Shown piece by piece: positions 25,361 through 36,900 of a stretch of 64,000 nt of DNA. The notes below the pieces were generated by a model that was given only the letters and a program-made list of their open reading frames with translations, made no database searches and was not told the origin of the DNA. How positions within the stretch are numbered: position 1 is the stretch's first letter; every line of letters begins with the position of its first letter. This stretch comes from Fremontodendron californicum (lineage: Eukaryota; Streptophyta; Magnoliopsida; Malvales; Malvaceae), in assembly GCA_030761205.1 (NCBI GenBank), contig JAULJL010000021.1, positions 13,621,160-13,685,159 on the forward strand, read 5' to 3'. Both the position numbers and the translations under genes were made by a program.

Positions 25361-25560
25361 GGCCGTCGATTATTGGCTCCAATTTCCTCCTCTGTTTTTT
25401 CTTTTTTTTATTATTTATTTATTTTACTAATATTTGAAGTTTTGTTTGGAGAGAAAAAAAAAAAAAAGATAAAGAAAGAGACCAGCGCGTGCGAATGGGC
25501 TATATATTTTATGTTTATGTTGATTGTAGCGGCATCGGCGATGGATGGGTAGGTTTTTTC
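25361..25560 (-). promoter_or_regulatory. 5' UTR and promoter region of the phosphatase gene
   Basis: On the minus strand, upstream of the start codon, there is a TC-rich tract near 25440-25490 (CTCTTTCTTTATC then a T-run). Above it near 25510 lies the TATA-like AAAATATATAG. Such pyrimidine patches are common in plant core promoters. The transcription start cannot be fixed from sequence alone. Confidence 0.4.
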
Positions 25561-27653
25561 GGCTTTTCGCCGCATGAAGAGATGGATTAGTTAAGGTCAA
25601 AGTACATTAGAGATCCCGTATTATAGGATTTGGTGTAAATTAATTTTTGTACACTTTTGAATTGCCCATAACGCCTTTCTTTAAAAAATATGGCGTAGCA
25701 ATTTTGATTTTTAATAAAATGCTGACGTAGTAAGAACACGAGATGGTAAGTGCTCTCTATGACAATCAATTTCAATGTGCTTTGTGCATTCGTGAAACAC
25801 AGAATTTTATAAGTTATTATTGTATGATAATTGTTAGATTTATATTTTTTTATTTTTTTAATATGAATAAAAATGATGGATATCAATATAATCTAAATGA
25901 ATTAAATTTTGATATTCATAATAATCTTTTTTTACATATAATAAATTAAATTCATATATTCATGTTGTATTTGTATTATTTTATATATATATATATATAT
26001 ATACCTTACTTAAAAATTATCAAGTTGAAATATTTTGCATAATTTATCATAAAATTCAATTTTAACTCTAAATTCATGTTAATTTTTTGTATCATAATCG
26101 TATTCAATGTATTATCAATGATAATAGAATCGAAACAACGCGAAGATTCAAACCCTAATAACATTAATGTCTTACATTCGGACTATGCAGACTAATACTT
26201 TTTAGACTTTAGCATTCTCTTCTTTCAATACTGCACATCTAAAGAACTACAAAAATAATAATAATAAAGGAAAAACAAAATTAAGATAAATTGACATATA
26301 AAAGAAAGAAAACAATGTTACTGATATTCTTCATTTTTCTTAAAGAATTCATATCCGACACATATTCGGACATAAATATTCGGATATGATTCTTCAAATA
26401 TATTAAAAAACTTTAAAAAATTAAACATACTAATGTCGAATATATATCCATATCTAACACTTATCTCCGAATCCAAATAACATAAGAAAAAACAATGCAT
26501 ATGGAGGAAAATTGAAGGGCAATGGGTAAAGTTAACAGCAAAAAATGACAACTTGAAAACTTGAAGGGATGATTGACATCTTTTCATTTTTCTTAAATTA
26601 TTCGTATCCAACATATATTCGGATATGAATATGAAGATATGATCCTCCAAATATATGAAAAAACTTTAAAAAATTAAATATACTTATATCGGATATATAC
26701 CCGTATCTAACACTAACCTTCGAGTCCGAGTAACATAAGGAAAAACAATGCATATGGAGGAAAAATGAAGGGCAATGGGTAAAGCTAGCAGTTTGAAGGG
26801 GTGATTGACATCAACAGGAGCTCTCAAGCCTCAAACAATCTAATAATACCAATCTTCTCTAAGTACATCTCTTCCTTAAGCAGAAGTTTATCAGCTTACC
26901 ATGTGCATCAGTTTCAGTCCATCCATTGAAATTTCTAAATGACTGCAAGATTTCACCAAATCTCTTATAAATTAGGCCTTTTCACACAAAATCCGGCTAA
27001 AAACTCTTCACCAAACATTACATTCAGCAAACCATTACCATGGGAGATCATTCAACAATACAATTCAAGCAACCTCACTGCAATTTCAATGCTGGCTGGA
27101 AAGAAGATAGCCTGCCTGTAAGAAAGGTGATATTTGACCTCGGATTCTGGCCATGCAACCTGATTTACATCTGCTTCAGTTATCAAGGAGGCAAAACTCG
27201 ATATTTTCAAATCAAACATTGGCTGCTAGGAAAAAGCACACCAAACCGAGAGGCATCCGCAACATATAAATCTATGAATAAACCTATACGGCAAATATAC
27301 AACTAATTTGAAAGGGTATCGCGAAATATTATACACATTTCAGGATGACTGCTTAACTAGAAAGGGTATTACGACGAAGATAATAAAGAAACAATCTTCA
27401 AAACTAGGCAAAGATCACCAGCACTTCCACCCAAAAGATATAAATAAATGATTTTAAAGCTCAAATTATACCTCTGACTCACAAAGAATGCTTTATGCTG
27501 GATTTCACAGTAGGCTGGTTCATTCTTTCATCTTCAACCAATGCTGGCAAAAAGAACAGAGAAGCCTCCGTTGCTGGCAAGAAATGGGATCTTGCCAACA
27601 TTCAACCTGATGTCATTCATCTGTGGAGATACTGCAACTGAGGTCAAATCACT
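25561..27653. other. spacer between phosphatase and DUF668 genes
   Basis: Apart from the phosphatase promoter on the left and the DUF668 3' UTR on the right, the spacer holds the tandemly duplicated MITE at 26.3-26.8 kb and a (TA)n run near 25985-26003. The short open frames here show no coding signature. Confidence 0.5.
26328..26812. repeat. tandem duplication containing two family A MITE copies
   Basis: Two head-to-tail units (about 26328-26580 and 26581-26812) each hold a decayed, minus-oriented family A MITE ending near 26484 or 26737. Each is followed by the same flank (ACAATGCATATGGAGG... GGGCAATGGGTAAAG... GATTGACATC). The shared flank shows that the MITE inserted first and the segment was duplicated afterwards. 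Confidence 0.8.
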
Positions 27654-29459
27654 TTATTTCTCTAGATCCAAACATTCATCAAAGATTCTACTGCTTGCAC
27701 ATTCCTGCAGAGCCTTTGCATTGAGTTCTCTACTGAGTCTCCAGACATAATTCAGACCAACAAGAATCTCGCTGATTGCTGCTTCTGTTTTTTCTCGATT
27801 TGCGAAGTACAGAGTCTGAACCAGAAGCACATTAGTCCTTGAAACAAAGTTCTGCTGTTCAAAACTCCGCTCAGATTGCCATCTAATCATGTTATGAGCT
27901 AGTGGTGCCAACCACTCTAATATGGCAGACATTGCCTCAGTCCATTCTCCTGCAAGTTCTGTATCATAAACCGATGAAGCTAAGCTCTTTGCATATGGTT
28001 TTAGCCTTACCCTCAGTGCAGCTCTCACGCTTGCAGGTAACATGTTGTACAAATCATCTCTAGCATCATGACCAATCAAGTGAGGAGATGCTGCTAACTT
28101 CTCAATTACAATGATAACATTTGCATAGTGCAGTGCTAAAGCAGAAGCACCAAGGGTTTCGGGCGGAGCATCCAACAACCTGCATTGAGATCTGAATGCT
28201 GATGAACTAGTTTGAACAGCATTTCCTTCAGGAAGGTTAAGATTTCCATCTTTGGAGCCATTCAGAATTCCTGAATGAATGCCATTTGAACTTACATAAC
28301 AATTTCTGATGGTAGCACTATCAGCAGCTATCATGCATCCTTTAAAAGGTCCCACATGAGTCAATATGTTGCTTTTCAAATGTGGTTTCTTTCCGTTAGC
28401 AGCAGGTCGGTGGTTGTTAGTCTGCCAAATCTTCTTGCTAATTTTATCCATTCCAAAAAGTGGTCCTGACTTTGCGGTAGGCCTCCCAAGCGGACCTGAA
28501 TGGAAGCTGAAATTTCCATTCTTTCCAGCAATAGAACCTGATTTTGTGGTTGAGCCACCAAGAGGCCCAGAATGGAAATAATTTGTTTTATTTGGTTTGG
28601 GAATAGGGCCTGATTTAGTGCTAAACATTCCAAAGGGGCCTGAAGAAAATCTGGCTAGGCCAGTATTCTCGGTTGGATGAACTGAAGATTGCATTAAGGC
28701 AGAAACTGATTGGCTACGATACATAAAATCTGAATTTGTCACCTTCGAATCTCCATCATCTACATTTTGTTCAATTCCAAAGACTTGTTTGATCCTACCA
28801 AATATTGTGAATATTGATCTTGCCAAAAGGCGAATTGTATAATCATAAGTCCTATTCCAAAGAGACATCTCCCGCAGACTCTTCACTTCGTGCCGCTTCC
28901 ACATAACCTTCTTCTGAAAATCAAGCAAATTCTCTGGCACCGTATCACTACTTTTCATCCTCCTTAGAGTTTGGTCAAGATCCGCGAGCATTTCCATCTC
29001 TTGATACAAAGTTGCATTCACCGAAATGAAACGTTCCATCTTCTTCACTTTCTTATCCATCTTCTTCGAAGAAAATATCCAACCATAAGGGTCAGCACCA
29101 ATCTGGACCAACTCAGTGAAGACAAGTTCAAAACTCTTCAAACCTGGATCACTACATTTCTTTGCAAGCCTAGCCACGGACTTCGCGACATGTGTAATAT
29201 TTTCAACCATTTCTGCACATATCAAGTTTCCGATGTAATCTTCTTCTTCGGATACTAGCTTTTTAATCCCCAACGAACTCGTGATCTCCTCTCTCAACCT
29301 GATAATCTGCTTATCACTCAGACACTGCCATAGATGCACAAGCTTAGACATCAAGCTTGCAACTTCAAACCCTAATACTCCAATTTCAACCTTCTCAGAG
29401 CCTCCCTCATGCCTCCGCGGAATTTTCCAGAGACTACGAAACCAAGATTCTGCTACCAT
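27654..29459 (-). CDS. DUF3475/DUF668 plant protein (PSI-like family)
   Basis: A 601-residue uninterrupted frame. The N-terminal part (about residues 25-85) includes IGVLGFEVASLMSKLVHLWQ, the typical opening of DUF3475. A helical charged segment follows to about 230 (KKMDKKVKKMERF; VMWKRHEVKSLRE). Residues about 272-340 hold an imperfect internal repeat of HSGPLGxxTxKSGxx. The C-terminal part (about 434-525) includes TLGASALALHYANVIIVIEK and LPASVRAALRVRLKP, which I recognise as DUF668. Related Arabidopsis proteins (PSI1 group) affect growth and phytosulfokine responses, but the biochemical role is unknown. I see no signal peptide or membrane span, and the MVAESWF start lacks the MGG myristoylation motif of PSI1 itself. 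The start is supported by an upstream acceptor TGTAG at 29477 that ends a probable 5' UTR intron. It lies about 2.3 kb upstream of the phosphatase, on the same strand. Confidence 0.93.
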   Translation of the reverse strand: MVAESWFRSLWKIPRRHEGGSEKVEIGVLGFEVASLMSKLVHLWQCLSDKQIIRLREEITSSLGIKKLVSEEEDYIGNLICAEMVENITHVAKSVARLAKKCSDPGLKSFELVFTELVQIGADPYGWIFSSKKMDKKVKKMERFISVNATLYQEMEMLADLDQTLRRMKSSDTVPENLLDFQKKVMWKRHEVKSLREMSLWNRTYDYTIRLLARSIFTIFGRIKQVFGIEQNVDDGDSKVTNSDFMYRSQSVSALMQSSVHPTENTGLARFSSGPFGMFSTKSGPIPKPNKTNYFHSGPLGGSTTKSGSIAGKNGNFSFHSGPLGRPTAKSGPLFGMDKISKKIWQTNNHRPAANGKKPHLKSNILTHVGPFKGCMIAADSATIRNCYVSSNGIHSGILNGSKDGNLNLPEGNAVQTSSSAFRSQCRLLDAPPETLGASALALHYANVIIVIEKLAASPHLIGHDARDDLYNMLPASVRAALRVRLKPYAKSLASSVYDTELAGEWTEAMSAILEWLAPLAHNMIRWQSERSFEQQNFVSRTNVLLVQTLYFANREKTEAAISEILVGLNYVWRLSRELNAKALQECASSRIFDECLDLEK

Positions 29460-29476
29460 CTTTTACAGCAAAAATT

Positions 29477-30058
29477 CTACATAAAAACACAAAAATTGAA
29501 GAACAGAAGAATTATAAAAAAATAAGCCCAAAAAATCAGCATCTCCATAGATTTTGCACTTAAAATTTTTTAAACAAACTAAAGATCAACCAATCAAACT
29601 AAATCATCTAACATGAAAATTAATAAAAAAAAATAATTTGAAAATAATTTAATCACTAGAGATTATCTTAAAAAGTAACAATTTTTAATCAAAATTGAAG
29701 TTCCTCTAAACTTTTTATCCTTTATTTTGTTTGATTACAACTCAATAGATCTATCCGATTACCATTTACATAGAAAAACTCAATTAAAATAAAAGGTAAA
29801 ATTTCACAAAAAGGTTTATCAATTATCATGATTAATCAATTAAGTAACAAAATTCAAAAGCGACCATGCTAAATGTAGAAAGCAAAAAAAAAAAAAAAAA
29901 TCCAAAGACTAAAAAAAGAAGAAAAAAAAAATTACCCACAGATTCCAATTTCCAACCACCCAAACAATGTAATCCAGAATTCCAAACAGAACAAAACCCA
30001 AAACCCAGAAAGAAAAACCAACAAAATCAATGAAAATTGAAGAGAAAAAAAAACTTAC
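29477..30058 (-). other. probable 5' UTR intron of the DUF668 gene
   Basis: On the minus strand a good donor GTAAGTTT begins at 30058. A pyrimidine-rich tract with acceptor TTTATGTAG ends at 29477, 17 nt before the start codon. The implied first non-coding exon is about 30059-30190. Splicing is inferred, not shown. Confidence 0.55.
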
Positions 30059-30199
30059 TGATCACATGAAGTGTAAAAGGCTACTCAGTTTCAGAAGCTG
30101 AAAAAGGGAAAAAGGGGAAATGAATGGAAATTGAGAAGAGGAAAGAGTCGAGAGGAAGTAGCTAGGAAGATGCAGTGAAGGCTAGTGGAGCCACATGGG

Positions 30200-32340
30200 G
30201 GTTGATGTAAGCTTTTGCTTCGATTGGGTTTTCTACAAAAATATATTGGCAAAGAGACCAAAACCAAAACGGAGTTAACGTTAAAGTTAACAATCTTTCC
30301 TTTTTTATTTAATAATTATATAATTTTTTAATAGTCCCTTTACTTTTTCATATTTCTTCTAACAACCCAAAATATTTACACGTTTTCTGATTTTGACCCC
30401 TTATTTAAATGGATTTCTTTTTAGTAAAATTTAAGAATTTCATATGCCAAAATTCTGAATTTCGGCTTTTTTTTTTTACTATTTTTTATTTTGTTATTAA
30501 AAAAAATTACTATAAAATTAAAAAAAAAATGAGAACATTTCACCTACAATTTCTTTTATTATAATTTTATATTTATTCAATTACAACAAAAAAATTAAAT
30601 AGGAGTCCACCGCTCATAAGTGTGGGTTCCATTTAAAATTTAATGAATCCAACATAATTCTAAATTATAATTGGTTAATTGTAATGTAATTATTATAGGT
30701 GATATGCTTCCAAAAATGATAGATAGTAAAATTAATTAATTACCATAAAAAATAAAATGCAATACTAAATGTATCTTTATTGTTTTATATAAAAGTAAAA
30801 ATCATGAATTTTATTTTTTAGAAGAATTACAGTTTAACTTTTAATTATAAAAAATATTATTTGATTTTGCATGAGAAATTGTTTTTGCTCTTTGCCTCCA
30901 AAAGCAAAAATAGTAAAAATCAGGATTTAAATAGCGATCGCAACATGATATTATGGTCGTTATTTTGTAGTTTCGATTTTCTCCATCGTTGATGTTCACC
31001 GACAACGTTTATCATAATTAATCGTGATATCATTTATTATATCCGTAACCGTAATAGATACCACGTCTACGATCGAAATTTAAAACTCTCATAAAAATTA
31101 CAACTATACAAAATAGAGAGGAGATGTCTATGCAGATTAATGCTTGTTTAGGTTCGTTACTTTTAAAAATATAAATAAATATTTAGATTTTTTATATTAA
31201 TATTTATAAATTAATTTTAAAATTAAAATTAAATAAAAAGTTTTAATTAATTAATTAAATAATATTATGAATCGAACAGAAATGAGTCTGGACTTGAAAA
31301 TTATTGTTTAAAATTAAATATTATTCTGAACCGGACTGAGACAAATATAAACTTGAAAAATTCTGTCTAAAATCCAACAAAAATCGAACTAAACCCACAA
31401 ACCTAACAAACAACTTGCAACAGATATATAGGTCTGATACAAAGTAATTAAAATATTTAGTTAAATGATACATGATAAGTATATAAAACTGGCATGTAAA
31501 GTTTTAAAGATTATTATCTGGTACATCGTTAGTAAACTTTTTTAACTTTAAACAGTATAAATCGTATTGTTTATGTTAAAATATAAATTGTATGAAAAAT
31601 TACGAAAGCGTGTGAACACCGCTTGTGAAGTTAAAAAAATCCACTGACGGGTGTACCAGATAATATTTCAAGTTTTAAAGCCTGTATTGATAAACATGAT
31701 GATAATAATGCAATTTACACTCATTACTATTTTTTTATAGCTTTTGGGAGTAGATAAAAGTTTAGATCCGGCCATTTGTGTATTTTTATAGTATTCGTAT
31801 TATTTTTTATATCATATTTATATTTAAAAAGTTATATATTTATATAAAATTTGATATATTAATATTCGTGTTATATAAATTTTAACATATTTATCTATTA
31901 GTATCGTGTTCATATTATTTTTCATATTATATTTTATGTCATTTTTTTATGTCATATTCATATCGTATATTCATACTAAATCTAATGAAGTTTCTTTGAA
32001 AAAAAGTAAGGTTGCCCATTGAAGATAAAGTTTATTGTAAAAAAGGAATTTATGATTAATTAAGAGATGATAATGTTCATGCATGAATGAAAATCATTAG
32101 TTATTCTAAAGGTTATCGACAAGTCAAAAAAGTTAATGTTGTTTTTCCTTTTCTCGACTCCAAAAGATTAACTTTAAACCATTTAAATATCTTTTTTCAA
32201 AAAGTTAGGACTGCAGATTGGTAGGAAAGGAATTAAAGGGTCATCTAAAAGATTTTGACTTCACATCTAAGTAATACCTTTTTTTTTTGTACATTAATGT
32301 TAGGACTTACCGACTTAGTTCATTATCTTTAATATCATAT
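30200..32340. other. gene-free AT-rich DNA with dispersed repeats
   Basis: Upstream of the DUF668 gene I see only A/T-rich sequence, one family C MITE (30924-31085), and a 39-bp segment at about 31575-31613 that recurs at 36782-36820 with two mismatches. A decayed stretch of GTATTCGTATTATTTTTTATATCATATT type at about 31780-31980 resembles the inverse of the array at 41-43 kb. Confidence 0.5.
30924..31085 (+). mobile_element. family C MITE (GATTTAAATAGCGR type)
   Basis: It begins GGATTTAAATAGCGATCG and ends GATCGAAATTTAAA. The interior follows the same order as the copies at 44637, 48061 and 48343 (GTCGTTATTTTGTAG... TTCACCGACAACG... CCGTAACCGTAATA). No TSD is visible. Confidence 0.7.
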
Positions 32341-32356
32341 AAACTACATTTTCTTT

Positions 32357-32455
32357 GCCAACAAGCTCTTGGCTGAGTGGCTAAGAGTTTTGGGAGCATG
32401 AAGTTTTGGGTTCAAACCCAAGCAACCCCTCCCATTAACCAATTATCCTAAAAAA
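32357..32455 (+). mobile_element. tRNA-derived SINE with perfect 16-bp TSD
   Basis: The 99-bp insertion has an A box TGGCTGAGTGG at 32370-32380 and a B box GGTTCAAACCC at 32409-32419, as in RNA polymerase III promoters, and ends in an A-tract. It is flanked by the identical 16-bp sequence AAACTACATTTTCTTT at 32341-32356 and 32456-32471, the hallmark of LINE-mediated retroposition. The perfect TSD suggests a fairly recent insertion. It is too short and too divergent from cloverleaf pairing to be a tRNA gene. Confidence 0.88.
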
Positions 32456-33246
32456 AAACTACATTTTCTTTAGTTTGGTTGTCCATATTTTTGGATGTAA
32501 TTACCCTTTACTTTTTGGTGTTTTTCAAACAATATTCCATTTATTGTATACAAGTTAAAGGTGATAGTTAACCTCATAAAATATTATTTATTTTTTGTAA
32601 TTAAATGATAAGCGTGTAGACTTTGTTCATGGGTCGTTATTCGAATTTTTTTTTTTTATCCAAACTCATTTCGAACCAGATCTGATCCGACTCGAAAGCT
32701 CATTTTACTATTCATGAATATTAAAATATAAAAAATTATTTTATATTAATATTTATATATATTATAATTAAATTTAAATAAAATTTTTTATTTAATGAAT
32801 AATAATTCGACCCAAACCAAACCGAATTAACAAAATTCTTACCTAAACCTAGCCCAATTCAAGTCCAACCTGTCGCCCAGCCTTTAAACTGATTTATAAG
32901 TGTATCTTCAAATTTTGATTAAATCTAATTTTCTTTCTGTATGATCTTAAAAGTATACCTCATTTAACTGCATTTAAGATTTTATTCCTAAAATACTACC
33001 TACCATAAGGATCAAGTTGTTGACAAAGAAATATACTCTTCTTTTTATCAACTGCACTAACTTGGGAGGGTCATAAAATCAATTTTTGTTTCTTAAATTG
33101 TATTCACAATTATATTTATTTATAACAAATAATAAAATGTTATTTATATTTTTTTTAACAAAATAAAAATTCTTAAGTTATGGTTTATATTATCATAATT
33201 AAATGTAAACAAAAATTATTTATTTCTTACACATTTAATGTCCTTT

Positions 33247-33735
33247 TTCTCTAAATAACAATTGCTTAAACTACAATTTCATTTTAATAGTTAAATTGGA
33301 TAAAAGAAAATTGAGCTTAAAACTTATTTTTTGAAAGTTGAGGACAAAGATATGTTGACTACAATTTTAAGGTCCGTTTGTTTCATAGAAAATTACTTTT
33401 GAAAAATTATTTCTGCATTTTTTAATATTTGGTTTGTAGAAATTAATTGATCAACGAAAATAACTTACTGCTCAAAGAAAAATAAGATCTTTTTCTAGAA
33501 TAATTGCTTAAACAAAAATTCTATTTTAGTAGTTAAATTGGTTAAAAGAAAATTGAGCTTAAAACTTATTTTTTGAAAGTTGAGGACAAAGATATGTTGA
33601 CTACAATCTTAAGGTCCATTTGTTTCATAGAAAATGACTTTCGAAAAATTATTTCTGCATTTTCTGATATTTGGTTGGCAAAAATTGATTGAACGGAAAA
33701 TGACTTACTGATTAAAGAAAAATAAGGCCTTTTTC
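33247..33735. repeat. 242-bp tandem duplication of an element end plus its flank
   Basis: Two units with a period of about 242 bp (from 33247 and from 33489) share TTGCTTAAAC, AGAAAATTGAGCTTAAAAC and GTTGAGGACAAAGATATG, then the element end GGTCCRTTTGTTTCATAG. Flank and transposon end were copied together after insertion. Confidence 0.8.
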
Positions 33736-35017
33736 TAGAAATTGTCTTTCCCTTTTGAAAAGAGGAAGATAATTTTCAGAAAAGAACTGTCCATGAGTAA
33801 GGCTACTCACTAAACCCATGAACCTAATTCAACTCGAATTGAAATATGGACATCATATTTTAGATCGAGACTTAACTTGACTCAAACCAAATATTATTAT
33901 ATTAATAAAAAATATTTATTTTTTAATTATAAAAAATAATTAAAATATTAATATAAATATATTTTAATATTGTAATTTTCAAATTTTTATTTAAATATTA
34001 TAAAACACACATATTTATATTTTAATAATATATAATATTATTTTATTATTTTAAAAATAAATAATAAATAATAAATTATTAATATAATGAATGTTATTTA
34101 TTATTTTAATAAAAATATTATTTCAATATTATTATTTTAATAATAAATTAAAAAATTATATTTTATTAAAAAATGTTTTTATATTACTATTTTAATAATA
34201 AATATATATAAATTATACTTTATAAAGATTTAATATTTAATGTTTAATGTTTTTAGTATATAAATATTATTATTTTAATAGTAAAAATATTAATAGAAAT
34301 AATATTTTAATAATTATTAGAATGATTTAAATATTTAAAAAATTTATACAATTAATGTTTTAATAATAAATAATATTATTTTAAGTATTTAATATTAATA
34401 TAATATTTCAATATTAAATATTATTATTATTATTAAAATATTACTATTTGAAATATTAATATTTTCAAATTTATAAGTAATATTTTTTATATTTTAATAA
34501 TAAATATTTTATGCCATATTACTATTTGAAAAAGTAAAAATAATATTTTAATAATAATTATATTAATAGAAATAATATTTTATTAATATTTTAATATTTA
34601 TGTCAATATTACTATTTAAAAACTAGAAATAATATTTTAATAATAATTATTAATATAAATAAATTTGTAATATTTATTATATTAATAGAAATAATATTTT
34701 AATAATAATTATAATATTTTAAATATTAATATAATTAATATTTTAATAATAAAAAGTATTATTTTAAGCATTTAATATTAACATACTATTTTAGTATTAA
34801 ATATTATTATTAAAAATATTAATATTTTAATAATAAATAATAAATAATTTTTAATATTTTAATAATTAATAATTATGTCAGTGTTGTTATTTGAAAAGAA
34901 TTGATTTTTCAAAAAATAACCAAACAACGAAAAATATTTCTCATCAAGTCAAAGAAAAATCTTCATATTTTCCAAATAATATTTTTTAAAGCCAATTTCT
35001 ATAAAATAAATGGACCC
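33371..35017. mobile_element. second copy of the GGTCCGTTTG inverted-repeat element
   Basis: The left end is GGTCCGTTTGTTTCATAG (repeated at about 33612 by the tandem duplication). The right end is AAAATAAATGGACC at about 35017. The AT-only core matches the copy at 22316-23658 in style and phrase order. No TSD is readable. It is non-coding. Confidence 0.65.
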
Positions 35018-35159
35018 GTAGCTCCTTTTCAATTTTTTGTAGTTATTGGTGAAGACAAGTTTATAGTTGTAGAAGATTATGCCAAACGTCTAAATACAAA
35101 CCAATTATTAATAATTAGTTATCACATCATTTTCACTTATATATATATATATATATGAG

Positions 35160-36900
35160 AAAAAATCCACTTATACTAGTATAAAATTAATTTAATCTGA
35201 CCATCGTATTTTATGTTCTATTCACGTAGATCATGCACGTCGAGTTTCGAGTAAATTAAAAATGTCTAACTATTTGTTCGATGTAAAAAAACTTTCAATC
35301 GTTAAATATATATTGAAAAAGACAGTATTCTCGATCGATATGATAGAGATATTGAATCGATTCAAAACTTTACGTGCACGACGAGTACAATTATATTGTT
35401 GATGCACCCAAAAGGGTGTATCTTTATTAAACCTTGCACTTAATATGGTCAATAATAGTAAAGTAGCATGCAAGGGTCGAATCCACAGAGATTGGATTTT
35501 AGTTTATAAATTATTAATTTAAAACTGAAATTCAAGGACAATAAAAGAAAATTGGATTTTTGAAAGAGTTTTAAAAATTAAGAAAACAAATAAGTAAAAA
35601 GCAAATAAATAAGAGAAAATCAAATATAAGAGAAATATGGTTAATGTTTCATTCTCCACCACTAGACATCATTGAGAATCAATTTCAGATCTATCAACAT
35701 TAATTAGCTATCAAAATTATCAATCGTAGATAACAACAAGCTATGTTACCCCAATCTTTCCTTAGTTCGTAGTTAAATAGAACAAACTCTCTATTTAATC
35801 TCTAACCACTAGACAACCTAGAATAAACTCTCTAGATTTAATGTAATGACAGCTTTATGATGAGAAATATAGGTTGATCTAGGCAACAAACACGTAAGCT
35901 CTGATTATTTAACCTATGTTATGTTCCACTTTGTAATTAGCAAAAACTTGACCATAATTATTAATCACAAATTGACACTTATGAATAGGAAATCAAGACA
36001 ATTACACGGATAAAGACTCCTAAACTAGCAATAGACAATTATCAAAATCTATCTAGTTGATCACCCTAAATAAATCAAGATAACATCATGAACAATTTTT
36101 ATGGAAAAACATAATCAACTTTGATAGAAAACTAATGATAGATAAATATGAAAATCAATTACAAAACTTGTCTAGGGCTTTGAAATCACCCTTAACCAAA
36201 GAGAAGTTTGCCTTGCATAGGCATAGATAATATATACATAAAACTAAAAAGAAAATAAAATAAAAGAATGGAGGAGAAGAAGAAGAAGAAGAAGAAGAAG
36301 AAGAAGAAGAATAATGATGATCTTTGAGTCTCCTCAAAAGATGATAGTTTGTGGCTCACAAGATGGTATTTATAAAGTTTTAAGACACTGAAAACAAGTC
36401 CTTGCCACACAAGTAAGCTTGGAATAAAAAAAAATGTTTTTCAAAGTTTTTTCATGGTTTTTCCCGAATTATTGGCGCCACGGAGCCTGAAATTGGCGTC
36501 ATGGCGTTGGGCTCTCTGTCTCTATTTTTCTGCTGCATCTTCCTTCACTTCGTCGACTGATTTTGATGACCATTTCTTACCTGATTTGGGATTGTAAACT
36601 ATCGTTGGAAAGGTACTCAAGTCAACTTAAAAAGTTAAGAAGGAAATTTTTTCAAATAAAAAATTTAACATAATAATTTCCTTATAACAATCTCTGGAGG
36701 TCAAATCTGACTTCTTGCTTTGCAAAAGCATAAAATGTATATTTTATGAGCTTATCAATTGTTAAATCCAATGACCGGTTTGTTAAAATATAAATTGTAT
36801 AAAAAATTACGAAAGTGTGTAAAAATAATTTAATTTTACAATAATATAAATAGATCCCTTATATATATATATATATAAATTTTTGCCCATTTGAAATTCA
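35160..36900. other. gene-free repeat region
   Basis: The region contains GCAAGGGTCGAATCCACAGAG near 35470, a phrase I have seen in dispersed plant repeats but cannot assign. It also has a (GAA)n tract at 36271-36311 and the 39-bp dispersed segment at 36782-36820. The open frames over the GAA tract are low-complexity artefacts. Confidence 0.45.
36271..36311. repeat. (GAA)n microsatellite
   Basis: About 13 GAA units. They produce a spurious poly-Ser or poly-Phe frame on the opposite strand. Confidence 0.9.

Noticed and set aside
28366..29563. Plus-strand and alternate minus-strand frames over the DUF668 gene
   Set aside because: They are shadows of the 601-residue frame, which has clear family motifs throughout.
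32365..32430. Candidate tRNA gene
   Set aside because: A and B boxes are present, but the arms do not pair into a cloverleaf. The A-tail and 16-bp TSD show it is a SINE.
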